Source: CAWCFV01 sp963794995 (GTDB taxonomy: Bacteria > Actinomycetota > Actinomycetes > JACCUZ01). From it: DNA of 64,000 bases. Both the position numbers and the translations under genes were made by a program. This document shows positions 43,210 to 51,508 of this stretch, piece by piece (position 1 is the first letter of the stretch; every line of letters starts with the position of its first letter). The notes beneath the pieces are model-generated. The model made no database searches and was not told where the DNA came from. It saw nothing but the letters and a program-made list of their open reading frames with translations. Location: NCBI GenBank assembly GCA_963794995.1, contig CAWCFV010000002.1, forward strand, positions 1,364,001 to 1,428,000. Direction: 5' to 3'.

Positions 43210-44940
43210 GTGCGCCGCCTTCCCTACGACGACCCCGGGACCCCGGACCTGAGGTCACCGGCGCGGTTCCTGCTCTGGACCGGGAGCCGGCAGCTGGACA
43301 CCCTGGCCGTCGGCGTCGTCTACGGCGTCGTGTGGATGGTGGCCCAGGCCCTGGTGCCGGCCGCCATCGGCCGCGGCCTGCAGTCCGGGGTGGCCGAGGG
43401 CGACCTGGGCGCTGCCGGCCGATGGTCGCTGGTCGTGCTGGGCCTGGCCGTGGTGCAGGCCGTGTTCGGCATCCTGCGCCACCGGATCGCCGTCACGAAC
43501 TGGCTGTGCGCCTCGTTCCGCTCGATGCAGCTGCTGGGCCGGCACAGCGCCGAGGTCGGTGTGGCCATCCGGGCCCGGCTGCCGACCGGCGAGGTCGTCT
43601 CGGCCGCCACCAACGACGCGCTGCACATCGGGGGCGCCTTCGACGTCTCCGCCAGGTTCGCCGGGGCGGTGGTCTCCTACGGCGTGGTGGCGGTCCTGCT
43701 CCTGCGCACCTCCGTGCTGCTGGGTTCGGTCGTGCTGCTCGGGGTGCCGGCGATGGTGCTGCTCCTCGGACCGCTGCTGCGCCCGCTGCAGCGGCGGCAG
43801 GCCGCCCAGCGCGAGGTCGCCGGCCGGCTGACGGCCCTCGGCGCAGACACCGTCGCCGGCCTGCGCGTCCTGCGCGGCATCGGCGGCGAGCCGGCCTTCC
43901 TGGCCCGCTACCGGGACCGCTCGGAGCAGCTGCGCCGCGCCGGCGTCCACGTGGCCAACCCGCAGGCCACCCTCGACTCCGCGCAGGTGCTGCTCCCCGG
44001 GGTGTTCCTCGTCGTCGTGACCTGGCTCAGTGCGAGGCTCGCCCTGGAGGGCACGGTCGACGTCGGCGACGTCGTCGCGTTCTACGGGTACGCGTTCTTC
44101 CTCGTGATCCCGATCCGGACCGCGGTCGAGGCGGCCGACCGGCTGACCCGGTCGCTGGTCGGCGCCCGGCGCATCGTCGCGGTGCTGGAGACCCGGCCGC
44201 AGATCACCGACCCTGCGACCCCCGCCGAGGAGCCGCCGCTGCGGGTGGCCCTCGACGACCCGCGCTCCGGCCTGCACGTCGAGCCGGGCCGCCTGCTCGG
44301 CGTCGTCAGCGCCGACCCCGACGACTCGGCGGGCCTGGCGCTGCGGCTGGCCCGGATGACGGCCGACGACGAGGTCACGCTGGGCGGCACCCGGCTCGCC
44401 GACCTGCCGCTGCGGACGGTTCGACGACGCGTGCTGGTCTCCGAGGCGGAGCCGCGGCTGTTCACCGGCCTGCTGCGCGACGAGCTGGACCCGTGGGGCG
44501 GCGCCGCGGACGACACCGCGCTGCTGCGCGCCGTCGACGTGGCCGCCGCCGGCGACGTCCTGGAGGCGCTGCCCGACGGCCTGGACGCGCAGGTCGACGA
44601 GGCCGGACGCGGCTTCTCCGGAGGGCAGCGGCAGCGCCTCGCGCTCGCCCGCGCCGTGCTCGCCGACAGCGACGTGCTCGTCCTCGTCGAGCCGACCAGC
44701 GCGGTGGACGCCCACACCGAGGTGCTGGTCGCGGAGCGGCTGCGCGAGGCCCGGCACGGGGCCGGGCGCGTCGACCCGCCCACGACGGTCGTGACGACCG
44801 CCAGCCCCCTCGTGCTGGGGGTCTGCGACGAGGTCGCCTTCCTCGTCGCGGGCCGGGTCGTGGCCACCGGCAGCCACCGGCACCTGCTCGCCACCCACCC
44901 CGGCTACCGGGAGACGGTCACTCGGGGGGAGGAGCAGTGA
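43210..44940 (+). CDS. ABC exporter half-transporter A with degenerate ATP site
   Basis: A 576-aa type IV (exporter) ABC half-transporter: six transmembrane helices (about 25-310) then an ATPase domain. The ATPase domain is crippled in its own site. The Walker A position reads GRLLGVVSADPDDSAG with no GxxGxGKS/T. The Walker B aspartate is replaced (VLVLVEPTSAVD, Val493 before Glu494), and the H-loop histidine is missing (VVTTASPL). Its signature motif FSGGQRQRL (469-477) is intact and would serve the partner's ATP site. GTG 43210 is supported by a TACCGT hexamer 8 nt upstream and gives the RRLPYDDPGTPDLRSP start; GTG 43171 is an alternative. The stop overlaps the next gene by 4 bp. Confidence 0.9.
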   Translation: MRRLPYDDPGTPDLRSPARFLLWTGSRQLDTLAVGVVYGVVWMVAQALVPAAIGRGLQSGVAEGDLGAAGRWSLVVLGLAVVQAVFGILRHRIAVTNWLCASFRSMQLLGRHSAEVGVAIRARLPTGEVVSAATNDALHIGGAFDVSARFAGAVVSYGVVAVLLLRTSVLLGSVVLLGVPAMVLLLGPLLRPLQRRQAAQREVAGRLTALGADTVAGLRVLRGIGGEPAFLARYRDRSEQLRRAGVHVANPQATLDSAQVLLPGVFLVVVTWLSARLALEGTVDVGDVVAFYGYAFFLVIPIRTAVEAADRLTRSLVGARRIVAVLETRPQITDPATPAEEPPLRVALDDPRSGLHVEPGRLLGVVSADPDDSAGLALRLARMTADDEVTLGGTRLADLPLRTVRRRVLVSEAEPRLFTGLLRDELDPWGGAADDTALLRAVDVAAAGDVLEALPDGLDAQVDEAGRGFSGGQRQRLALARAVLADSDVLVLVEPTSAVDAHTEVLVAERLREARHGAGRVDPPTTVVTTASPLVLGVCDEVAFLVAGRVVATGSHRHLLATHPGYRETVTRGEEQ

Positions 44941-46772
44941 GGCGCACCCGGAAGGGCCGGGCCGGGGTCGACCGGCCGCCCCTGCGCAGGCACCAGCCGG
45001 TCGAGACCCTGCCGGTCGCCTCCGCCGGCCAGGTGCGTGACCAGGCCCGGCAGCTCCTGGCGAGCCACCGCCGGCCGCTGCTCGGCATGCTCGCGCTCAA
45101 CGGGCTCGCCGCCCTCGCCGGCCTGGCCGGCCCGTTGCTGCTCGGCGAGATCGTCCAGTCGGTGCGCTCGGGGACCACGGCCACCCACGTCGACCGGCTG
45201 GCCCTGCTGCTCGCCTCCGCCCTCGTCGCCCAGACCGCCTTCACCTGGTGGGCCCGCCGCTCGGCGTTCGTGCTGGGCGAGACCGTGTTCGCCCGCCTGC
45301 GGGAGCGGTACCTCGAACGGGTCCTCGGGCTGCCGCTGAGCGCCGTGGAGCGGGCCGGGACGGGTGACCTGGTCACCCGCAGCACCGGCGACGTCGAGGC
45401 GCTGGCGCGCACGGTGCGCTTCGCCGTGCCCGAGGTGCTCGTCGCCGGCCTCACCGTGCTGATGACGGTGGCGGCGGCCTTCGTCCTGGCGCCGCTGGTG
45501 GCGCTGCCGCTGCTCGCGGGCGCGCCGCTGATCGCGCTCGGCACCCGCTGGTACCTGCGCCGGGCACCGGAGGGCTACCTCGCCGAGCGGGAGTGCTACG
45601 CGGCCTTCAACGGGTCCCTGGCCGAGACGGTCGACGGCGCCCGGACCGTCGAGGCGCTGGGCCTCGGCCGCGGCCGGACCGCGCGGCTCGAGGAGGACCT
45701 CGCCGACGCCTACGCCGCCGAGCGCTACACGCTGCGGCTGCGCACCGCCTTCTTCCCGACCATGGAGCTCGCCTACGCGATCCCCGTCACCCTCAGCCTC
45801 CTGTGGGGGGGCTGGCTGGTGTCCACCGGGCGCGCCTCGCTCGGAGCGGTCACCACGATCACGCTCTACGCCGTGCAGATGGTCGACCCGGTCGACCGCC
45901 TGGTCTCCTGGCTGGACGAGGTGCAGGTGGGGGCGACCGCGCTGGCCAGGATCCTCGGCGTCGAGCAGGTGCCGGACGACCGGGTGGCGACCGAGGCGGC
46001 GCCGGCCGACGAGCACGTCCGGGTCTCCGGCGTGCGCTTCGCCTACCGGGGCGACCGCGACGTCCTGCACGGGATCGACCTGGACCTGCGCCCCGGCGAG
46101 CGGCTCGCGGTCGTCGGGCCGTCGGGCGCCGGGAAGTCGACGCTCGGGCGGCTGCTGGCCGGCATCCACCCGCCCCGGACCGGGTCGGTCACCGTCGGCG
46201 GGGTCCCCCTCGTCGACCTGCCGCTCGACGACCTGCGCGGGCACGTCGTGCTGGTCACCCAGGAGCACCACGTCTTCGTGGGCACCGTGGCCGAGAACCT
46301 GCTGCTGGCCCGCCCCGACGCCGACGAGGGCGACCTCCGGGCGGCGCTCGGGGCCGTCGACGCCCTCGACTGGGTGCTCGCCCTGCCGGAGGGGCTGGCG
46401 ACCGAGGTCGGCTCCGGCGGCCGCGCGGTGACACCCGCCCAGGCCCAGCAGCTCGCGCTGGCCCGGCTGGTGCTGGCCGACCCGCACACGCTGGTGCTCG
46501 ACGAGGCCACCTCGCTGCTCGACCCGCGGGCCGCCCGGCACCTCGAGCGGTCGTTGGGCGCGGTCCTCGCCGGCCGGACGGTGGTGGCGATCGCCCACCG
46601 GCTGCACACCGCGCACGACGCCGACCGGGTCGCCGTCGTCGAGGACGGGCTGGTCAGCGAGCTGGGCAGCCACGACGAGCTGGTCGGGGCGGGCGGGGCG
46701 TACGCGGCCCTGTGGGAGTCCTGGCGGGCCGATGCCGTGCCCGAGGGGGAGACCGCTCCCAGCGTGCGCTGA
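44937..46772 (+). CDS. ABC exporter half-transporter B with intact ATP site and degenerate signature
   Basis: A 611-aa partner of the preceding protein. Six transmembrane helices lie in about residues 45-330. Its ATPase domain has an intact Walker A (GPSGAGKST, 394-402), Q-loop (VTQEHH, Gln442), Walker B (TLVLDEATS, D522-E523) and H-loop (AIAHRL, His554). Its signature LSGGQ is replaced by VTPAQ (498-502). Together the two proteins therefore form one complete site and one dead site, as in heterodimeric exporters such as TM287/288 and TmrAB but with more extensive decay. The GTG overlaps the first gene by 4 bp, with AGGAG upstream. The substrate cannot be predicted. Confidence 0.92.
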   Translation: MRRTRKGRAGVDRPPLRRHQPVETLPVASAGQVRDQARQLLASHRRPLLGMLALNGLAALAGLAGPLLLGEIVQSVRSGTTATHVDRLALLLASALVAQTAFTWWARRSAFVLGETVFARLRERYLERVLGLPLSAVERAGTGDLVTRSTGDVEALARTVRFAVPEVLVAGLTVLMTVAAAFVLAPLVALPLLAGAPLIALGTRWYLRRAPEGYLAERECYAAFNGSLAETVDGARTVEALGLGRGRTARLEEDLADAYAAERYTLRLRTAFFPTMELAYAIPVTLSLLWGGWLVSTGRASLGAVTTITLYAVQMVDPVDRLVSWLDEVQVGATALARILGVEQVPDDRVATEAAPADEHVRVSGVRFAYRGDRDVLHGIDLDLRPGERLAVVGPSGAGKSTLGRLLAGIHPPRTGSVTVGGVPLVDLPLDDLRGHVVLVTQEHHVFVGTVAENLLLARPDADEGDLRAALGAVDALDWVLALPEGLATEVGSGGRAVTPAQAQQLALARLVLADPHTLVLDEATSLLDPRAARHLERSLGAVLAGRTVVAIAHRLHTAHDADRVAVVEDGLVSELGSHDELVGAGGAYAALWESWRADAVPEGETAPSVR

Positions 46773-46834
46773 CCTGCCCGAAAAAAGTCGGCCCGACGGC
46801 AATCCGGTCCCGGCCCGGGCGTCGAAGTGGGGAT

Positions 46835-46877
46835 GGGCGAGGGCTGGTGATCGGAGCAGGGGAGCCAGTCCTCGCCC
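46835..46877. terminator. Hairpin between the ABC exporter and SDR genes
   Basis: The 13-nt arms 46835-46847 (GGGCGAGGGCTGG) and 46865-46877 (CCAGTCCTCGCCC) pair at 12 of 13 positions around a 17-nt loop, in the 136-bp gap between two convergent stops. No U tract follows. Confidence 0.55.
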
Positions 46878-46908
46878 TTCTCCTGCCCGCCGGTGGCAGC
46901 GCACGACG

Positions 46909-47847
46909 TCAGCGCCCGGCCGGCTGCAGGGCGTCGAACCGGACGCCGGTCAGCCGCTCCGACTCGGCCCAGAGGGCCGTCGCGGAGGCGTCGTCGCGGG
47001 CCGCCGCCGCCCGCCGCGAGCGCACCGGCCGGCCCCGCCAGCCGAGGAGCCGCGGGCCGAGGTAGTCGCCCCCGCGTACCGCGGGGTCGGTGGCGGCACG
47101 CAGCTGGGGCAGCGCCCCGCTGCGCGCGCTCTGCGCCACCAGAGCCGTTCCGGCCCGGAAGAACGCACCCAGGACGGGGTTGCCCCGGGCCGGGCCGTTC
47201 GCGACCAGCCTGGTCCGGGCGTAGCCGGGGTGGGCCGCGACACCGACCAGGTCCACGCCGGCGGCCCGGACCTGCCGGTCCAGCTCGTGGACGAACAGCA
47301 GGTTCGCCAGCTTCGACCGCGCGTAGGCCTGCCACGGGTCGTACCGCTGCTCGCTCATGAGGTCGTCGACGGTCATCACACCGGACCAGTGGACGATGCT
47401 CGACACCGTCACCACTCGTGCACCGGGCCGCGACAGCAGCGCCGGCAGCAGCAGGCCGGTGAGGGCGAAGTGGCCGAGGTGGTTCGTGCCCACCTGCCGC
47501 TCGAAGCCGTCGAGGGTGACCTCCCGGGCCGGCAGCGCCATGACCCCCGCGTTGTTCACCAGCAGGTCCAGCGGCGGCTGGTCCGCGGCGAAGGCCCGCA
47601 CCGAGTCGAGGTCGGCGAGGTCGAGCAGACCGGCCTGCACGTCGCCCCCGGCGACGGCTGCCCGCACCCGGCGGACGGCGGCCTCCCCCCGGACCGGGTC
47701 CCGGGCCGTCATGACGACCGACGCCCCCTTCGCCGCCAGCGCCCGGGCGGTCTCCAGCCCGAGGCCGGACGAGGCACCGGTCACGACGGCGCGGCGGCCG
47801 GTCAGGTCGGGGACGTCGGACTCGGACCAACCGAGGAGGAGGCTCAC
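46909..47847 (-). CDS. Short-chain dehydrogenase/reductase (retinol dehydrogenase-like)
   Basis: A 312-aa classical SDR. The cofactor motif VVTGASSGLGLETARALAAKGASVVMTARD (TGxxxGxG; Arg after the second strand favours NADP) starts near residue 20. NNAGVMALP, catalytic Ser in VTVSSIVHWSG and the YARSKLAN (YxxxK) active site are present. Length and the HPGYARTRL motif match the retinol dehydrogenase/WW-oxidoreductase-like group, which interconverts alcohols and ketones or aldehydes. The GTG overlaps the GMC oxidoreductase stop by 4 bp. It is the last gene of the six-gene minus-strand catabolic cluster. Confidence 0.9.
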   Translation of the reverse strand: MSLLLGWSESDVPDLTGRRAVVTGASSGLGLETARALAAKGASVVMTARDPVRGEAAVRRVRAAVAGGDVQAGLLDLADLDSVRAFAADQPPLDLLVNNAGVMALPAREVTLDGFERQVGTNHLGHFALTGLLLPALLSRPGARVVTVSSIVHWSGVMTVDDLMSEQRYDPWQAYARSKLANLLFVHELDRQVRAAGVDLVGVAAHPGYARTRLVANGPARGNPVLGAFFRAGTALVAQSARSGALPQLRAATDPAVRGGDYLGPRLLGWRGRPVRSRRAAAARDDASATALWAESERLTGVRFDALQPAGR

Positions 47848-49526
47848 GCCAGGGTCATGCCCTGGACGGCCGGGTCCGACGCGGGCACGGGCGGCACCGT
47901 CCGGTAGCCGGACCCCAGCGGCGGGCGCGGGTCGGCGCCTCCGCGCGCGGGCCAGAAGGACATGGCCCGCTCGGCCTGGGCGGCGATGGTGAGCGAGGGG
48001 TTCGCGCCCAGGTTGGCCGAGACGGCCGACCCGTCGACGACGTGCAGCCCAGGGTGCCCGAACACCCGGTGCCAGCCGTCGACGACACCGCGCGACGCGT
48101 CGGCACCGATGACGCAGCCGCCCAGGAAGTGCGCGGTGAGGGGCGACCCGAGCAGGTCGGCGGCGTTCCCGCCGGGGTCGCCGCCGATCACGACGGCGAG
48201 CCGGCGGACGACCTCGTTGCCGACCGGGATCCACGAGGGGTTCGGCGCGCCGTGCCCCATCCGGCTGGTCAGGCCCCAGACCCCGAGCCGCCGGCGGCCG
48301 GACACCACCAGCGAGTTGTCGACCGACTGCATGACCAGCCCGATGACCGTCCGCTCCGACCACCGCCGGACCCGCAGCGTGCGCAGCAGCGTCGCCGGGT
48401 GCCGGACCTGGTCACCCAGCCAGCCCAGCAGCCGCGGCCGCGGCCCGTCACCGTCGGTCAGGCTCACCGACAGCAGGCCCATCGCGTTGGAGCCGCGGCC
48501 GTAGCGGACCGGCTCCACGTGGGTGTCCGGCGCCGGGCGGAACGACGAGGTGATCGCCACGCCCCGGGTGAAGTCCACGTCCCTGCGTCGCGACGTGGCG
48601 CCCAGCAGCGACTCGGAGTTCGACCTGGTCAGCTCGCCCAGCCGGGGCGACAGGTGCGGCAGCCGGCCGGCGTCGCGCATCCGGTGCAGCAGCCGCTGGG
48701 TGCCGTACGTCCCGGCGGCCAGCACCACGTGCGCGGCGGAGACGGTGCGCCTGCCGCGGCGCGGGAGCCAGGCGCCGCTGCGCGCGGTCTCGACCTGCCA
48801 GCCCCCGGGGCACTCGCGCAGACCTGTCGCCGTCGTGAGGGGCCGGATCTCGACCCCGAGCCGTTCGGCGAACCAGAGGTAGTTCTTCACCAGCGTGTTC
48901 TTCGCGCCGTGCCGGCAGCCGGTCATGCACTCGCCGCACTGCAGGCAGCCGGTGCGCGCGGGCCCGGAGCCGCCGAAGTAGGGGTCCTCGACCGTGCGCC
49001 CGGGCTGCTCGCCGAAGAAGACGCCGACCGGGGTCAGCGAGAAGGTGTGGCCCACGCCCATGTCGTCGGCGACCTGCCGCATGGCGACGTCGGCAGCGGT
49101 CGTGGTCGGGTTGCGCGTCAGCCCGAGCATCCGGCCGGCCAGGTCGTACGCCGGGGCCAGCTCGCGACGCCAGTCCGTGACGTCGCGCCACTGCGGGTCG
49201 TCGTAGAAGGCCTCGTCGGGGCGGAAGAGGGTGTTGGCGTAGACCAGCGAGCCGCCACCGACGCCGGCACCGGCCAGCACCGTCACGCCGGGGAGGCGGT
49301 GCAGCCGCTGGATGCCGTAGCAGCCGAGCCGTGGCGCCCACAGCCAGCGGCGCAGGTCCCACGAGGTCCTCGCGAACTCGTGGTCGGCGAACCGCCGGCC
49401 GGCCTCGAGGACCAGCACGCGGTAGCCCTTCTCGGCCAGCCGCAGGGCCGCCACCGACCCGCCGAACCCGGAGCCGACCACCACGACGTCGTAGTCGGGA
49501 CCGTGCGGGGCGCCGTCCCCGGTCAC
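47844..49526 (-). CDS. GMC-family FAD oxidoreductase (cholesterol oxidase/ChoD-like) with a CX2CX2CX3C motif
   Basis: A 560-aa FAD enzyme. The Rossmann motif VVVVGSGFGGSVAALRLAEKG starts near residue 14, with VLEAGRRF as the following acidic strand. The substrate/FAD region AGAGVGGGSLVYANTL and the C-terminal LGGCVIGADASRGVVDGWHRVFG and VVDGSAVSANLGANPSLTIAAQAERAM are typical of the ChoD-like branch. Cys194, Cys197, Cys200 and Cys204 (CLQCGECMTGC) match a ferredoxin-like spacing. It likely oxidises a hydroxyl group; sterol specificity is not established. The GTG overlaps the aldehyde dehydrogenase stop by 4 bp and its own stop overlaps the SDR start. Confidence 0.9.
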   Translation of the reverse strand: MTGDGAPHGPDYDVVVVGSGFGGSVAALRLAEKGYRVLVLEAGRRFADHEFARTSWDLRRWLWAPRLGCYGIQRLHRLPGVTVLAGAGVGGGSLVYANTLFRPDEAFYDDPQWRDVTDWRRELAPAYDLAGRMLGLTRNPTTTAADVAMRQVADDMGVGHTFSLTPVGVFFGEQPGRTVEDPYFGGSGPARTGCLQCGECMTGCRHGAKNTLVKNYLWFAERLGVEIRPLTTATGLRECPGGWQVETARSGAWLPRRGRRTVSAAHVVLAAGTYGTQRLLHRMRDAGRLPHLSPRLGELTRSNSESLLGATSRRRDVDFTRGVAITSSFRPAPDTHVEPVRYGRGSNAMGLLSVSLTDGDGPRPRLLGWLGDQVRHPATLLRTLRVRRWSERTVIGLVMQSVDNSLVVSGRRRLGVWGLTSRMGHGAPNPSWIPVGNEVVRRLAVVIGGDPGGNAADLLGSPLTAHFLGGCVIGADASRGVVDGWHRVFGHPGLHVVDGSAVSANLGANPSLTIAAQAERAMSFWPARGGADPRPPLGSGYRTVPPVPASDPAVQGMTLA

Positions 49527-51064
49527 CGCCGGCCCAGGGCCTTGAGGGCCCGCAGCGACACGGTGAACCCCTGCGCCCAGCGGTCCCACCCGACGCCGGG
49601 CGGCGGTGCCAGCCCGGCGAGCCGGTGGACCGCGACCGTCTGCGGCTCCGTGTACTTGAGGATCCCCTCGCGACCGTGGCGCCGCCCCAGTCCCGAGTCC
49701 TTGACGCCGCCCATCGGTGCCCGGGTCGCCCCCCAGGCGGCCGCGTAGGTCTCGTTCACCGTCACCGTCCCGGTGCGGGTCCGCGCCGCCAGGCGCCGGC
49801 CGCGCGCGAGGTCGCGCGTCCAGATCGACGCGTTCAGGCCGTACTCCGAGTCGTTGGCCAGCGCGACCGCCTCGTCGTCGTCACGCACCGGGCGTACCGC
49901 GACGACCGGACCGAACGTCTCCGTCCGGCACAGCGTCATCTCCTCCGTGACGTGGCTCAGGAGGGTCGGCTCGTAGAAGTACGGCCCGAGGTCAGGTCGG
50001 GCACGGCCACCGGCGAGCACCCGCGCGCCCTTGGCCACGGCGTCCTCCACGTGCGCGCCGACGCGCTCCAGCTGGGTCGCCGAGATGAGCGAGCCCATCT
50101 CCGGCTCGTAGTCCAGCGACGAGCCGAGCCTCAGCCCGCGCACCCGCTCGGTGAAGCGGTCGACGAACTCGTCGTGCACCGAGTCGGCGACGTAGACCCG
50201 CTCGATCGAGACGCAGAGCTGTCCTGCGTTGCTGAAGCAGTCTCGGACGGCAGCCTCGACGGCGCGGTCGAGGTCGGCGTCGTCGAGGACCAGCATGGGG
50301 TTCTTGCCGCCGAGCTCGAGCGAGCAGCCGACCAGTCGGCGGGCGCACCTCTCGGCCACCTCCCGGCCGACCGTCGTCGAGCCGGTGAAGCAGACGAAGT
50401 CGCCGCCGTCGACCACCGCCCGCCCCACCACCGGCCCGTCGCCGACCACCACCTGCCACAGGTCGGGCGGCAGCCCCGACTCGACCGCGAGCGCCCGGAT
50501 CCACAGGGCGGTCAGCGCCGTCTGGGTGTCGGGCTTGTGGACCACGGCGTTGCCGGCCACGAAGGCGGGCATGGCATCGGACACCGCGAGGGTCAGCGGG
50601 TAGTTCCACGGCGAGACGACACCCACGACACCTTTGGGGTGGCGCAGCTCGTGAGCGGCCGACAGCAGCGGGACGACCCCGGGGTGGCGCACCGGTGCCA
50701 GGTAGCGGGCCGCCGACCTCGCGTAGTGACGGGCGGTCAGGGCGACGTCGAGCAGCTCCTCGAGGGCGTGCCGGCGCGCCTTCCCGGTCTCCCGCTGCAC
50801 CAGGTCGAGCGCCTCGTCCTGCCGGTCGAGGACCAGGTCGTGCAGCCGCAGGAGGACCGCGGTGCGCTGCCGCAGCGGCGTCCTGGCCCAGCGCTCCTGC
50901 GCGGCGCGGGCCACGTCGTAGGCCCGGGCCACGTCGGCCGGGGTCGAGACCGGCAGGTCGGCGAGCGGCATCCCGGTGAACGGCGCGCACGTCGTCGTGC
51001 GCGCGGCCCCGGGAGCAGCCACGACGTCGGCGGTCAGCGCCGCGAGCGCGGCGGGTGGCCCCAT
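49523..51064 (-). CDS. NAD(P)-dependent aldehyde dehydrogenase (succinate-semialdehyde dehydrogenase-like)
   Basis: A 513-aa ALDH. Cofactor and catalytic motifs: SPWNYPLTL, GNAVVHKPD, FTGSTTVGREVA, SLELGGKNPM (general base Glu250) and NAGQLCVSIERVYV (nucleophile Cys284), then ETFGPVVAVRPV. It fits the succinic-semialdehyde dehydrogenase-type branch of long standing annotation in actinobacteria, but aldehyde specificity is not certain. It starts at 51064, 33 bp after the SnoaL-like gene, and its stop overlaps the GMC gene. In the cluster it would turn an aldehyde product into an acid. Confidence 0.93.
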   Translation of the reverse strand: MGPPAALAALTADVVAAPGAARTTTCAPFTGMPLADLPVSTPADVARAYDVARAAQERWARTPLRQRTAVLLRLHDLVLDRQDEALDLVQRETGKARRHALEELLDVALTARHYARSAARYLAPVRHPGVVPLLSAAHELRHPKGVVGVVSPWNYPLTLAVSDAMPAFVAGNAVVHKPDTQTALTALWIRALAVESGLPPDLWQVVVGDGPVVGRAVVDGGDFVCFTGSTTVGREVAERCARRLVGCSLELGGKNPMLVLDDADLDRAVEAAVRDCFSNAGQLCVSIERVYVADSVHDEFVDRFTERVRGLRLGSSLDYEPEMGSLISATQLERVGAHVEDAVAKGARVLAGGRARPDLGPYFYEPTLLSHVTEEMTLCRTETFGPVVAVRPVRDDDEAVALANDSEYGLNASIWTRDLARGRRLAARTRTGTVTVNETYAAAWGATRAPMGGVKDSGLGRRHGREGILKYTEPQTVAVHRLAGLAPPPGVGWDRWAQGFTVSLRALKALGRR

Positions 51065-51097
51065 GGCCAGGACGCTACCGCTCGGTAGCCGGCCTGA

Positions 51098-51508
51098 TCA
51101 GGCCCGGGTGGCGGCGGCGCCCGGGTCGGGCGAGAGGTGCTCGTGGACGGCGAGCCAGCGTCCGCCGCGCCGGGCGAAGACGATGGTCTCCCGCTCGCGC
51201 ACGCTCTCCTCGCCGGCGCTCGTCCGGACCGTGGTGCGGACCCGGTGGCTGAGCACCGCGGTGTCACCGAGGTCCTGCACCCGCTGCTCGGTCGACTCGC
51301 ACGACTGCACGTGGAAGCCGTCCTCGGCCTCCCAGGCGCGCCACAGCCGCTCGTAGTCCGCCCGTGACCTGAGGACATGGTCGGTGGTGTGGAAGACGAA
51401 CGTCGCGTCCTCGGCGAAGCAGGCGAAGTACGCCTCGGTGTCGTGCCGCCCGAAGGCGGCGACCAGCCCGGCCGCCACCCGGAGCACCTCGGTGGTCACC
51501 CCGGTCAC
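51098..51508 (-). CDS. SnoaL/NTF2-like family protein
   Basis: A 136-aa protein with the NTF2-like pattern: an N-terminal helix region VAAGLVAAFGRHDTEAYFACFAEDATFVFHTT, then RSRADYERLWRAWEAEDGF and strands including VREREETIVF-like sequence and WLAVHEHLSPDP. Members range from polyketide cyclases and isomerases to ligand-binding proteins, so no reaction is assigned. The GTG overlaps the ureohydrolase stop by 4 bp, so it is part of the catabolic cluster and is probably functionally linked to it. Confidence 0.82.
   Translation of the reverse strand: MTGVTTEVLRVAAGLVAAFGRHDTEAYFACFAEDATFVFHTTDHVLRSRADYERLWRAWEAEDGFHVQSCESTEQRVQDLGDTAVLSHRVRTTVRTSAGEESVRERETIVFARRGGRWLAVHEHLSPDPGAAATRA

Noticed and set aside
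40287..46772. A 2161-aa plus-strand open frame
   Set aside because: Its first two thirds are Arg/Gly/Ala-rich shadow translation across the PTPS-related and ABC half A genes. Only its end, from 44937, is the real ABC half B.
46909..49526. Steroid-degradation locus based on the ChoD-like oxidoreductase
   Set aside because: No ketosteroid dehydrogenase, mce or other sterol genes are nearby, and the gene is in an operon with a ureohydrolase and permease.
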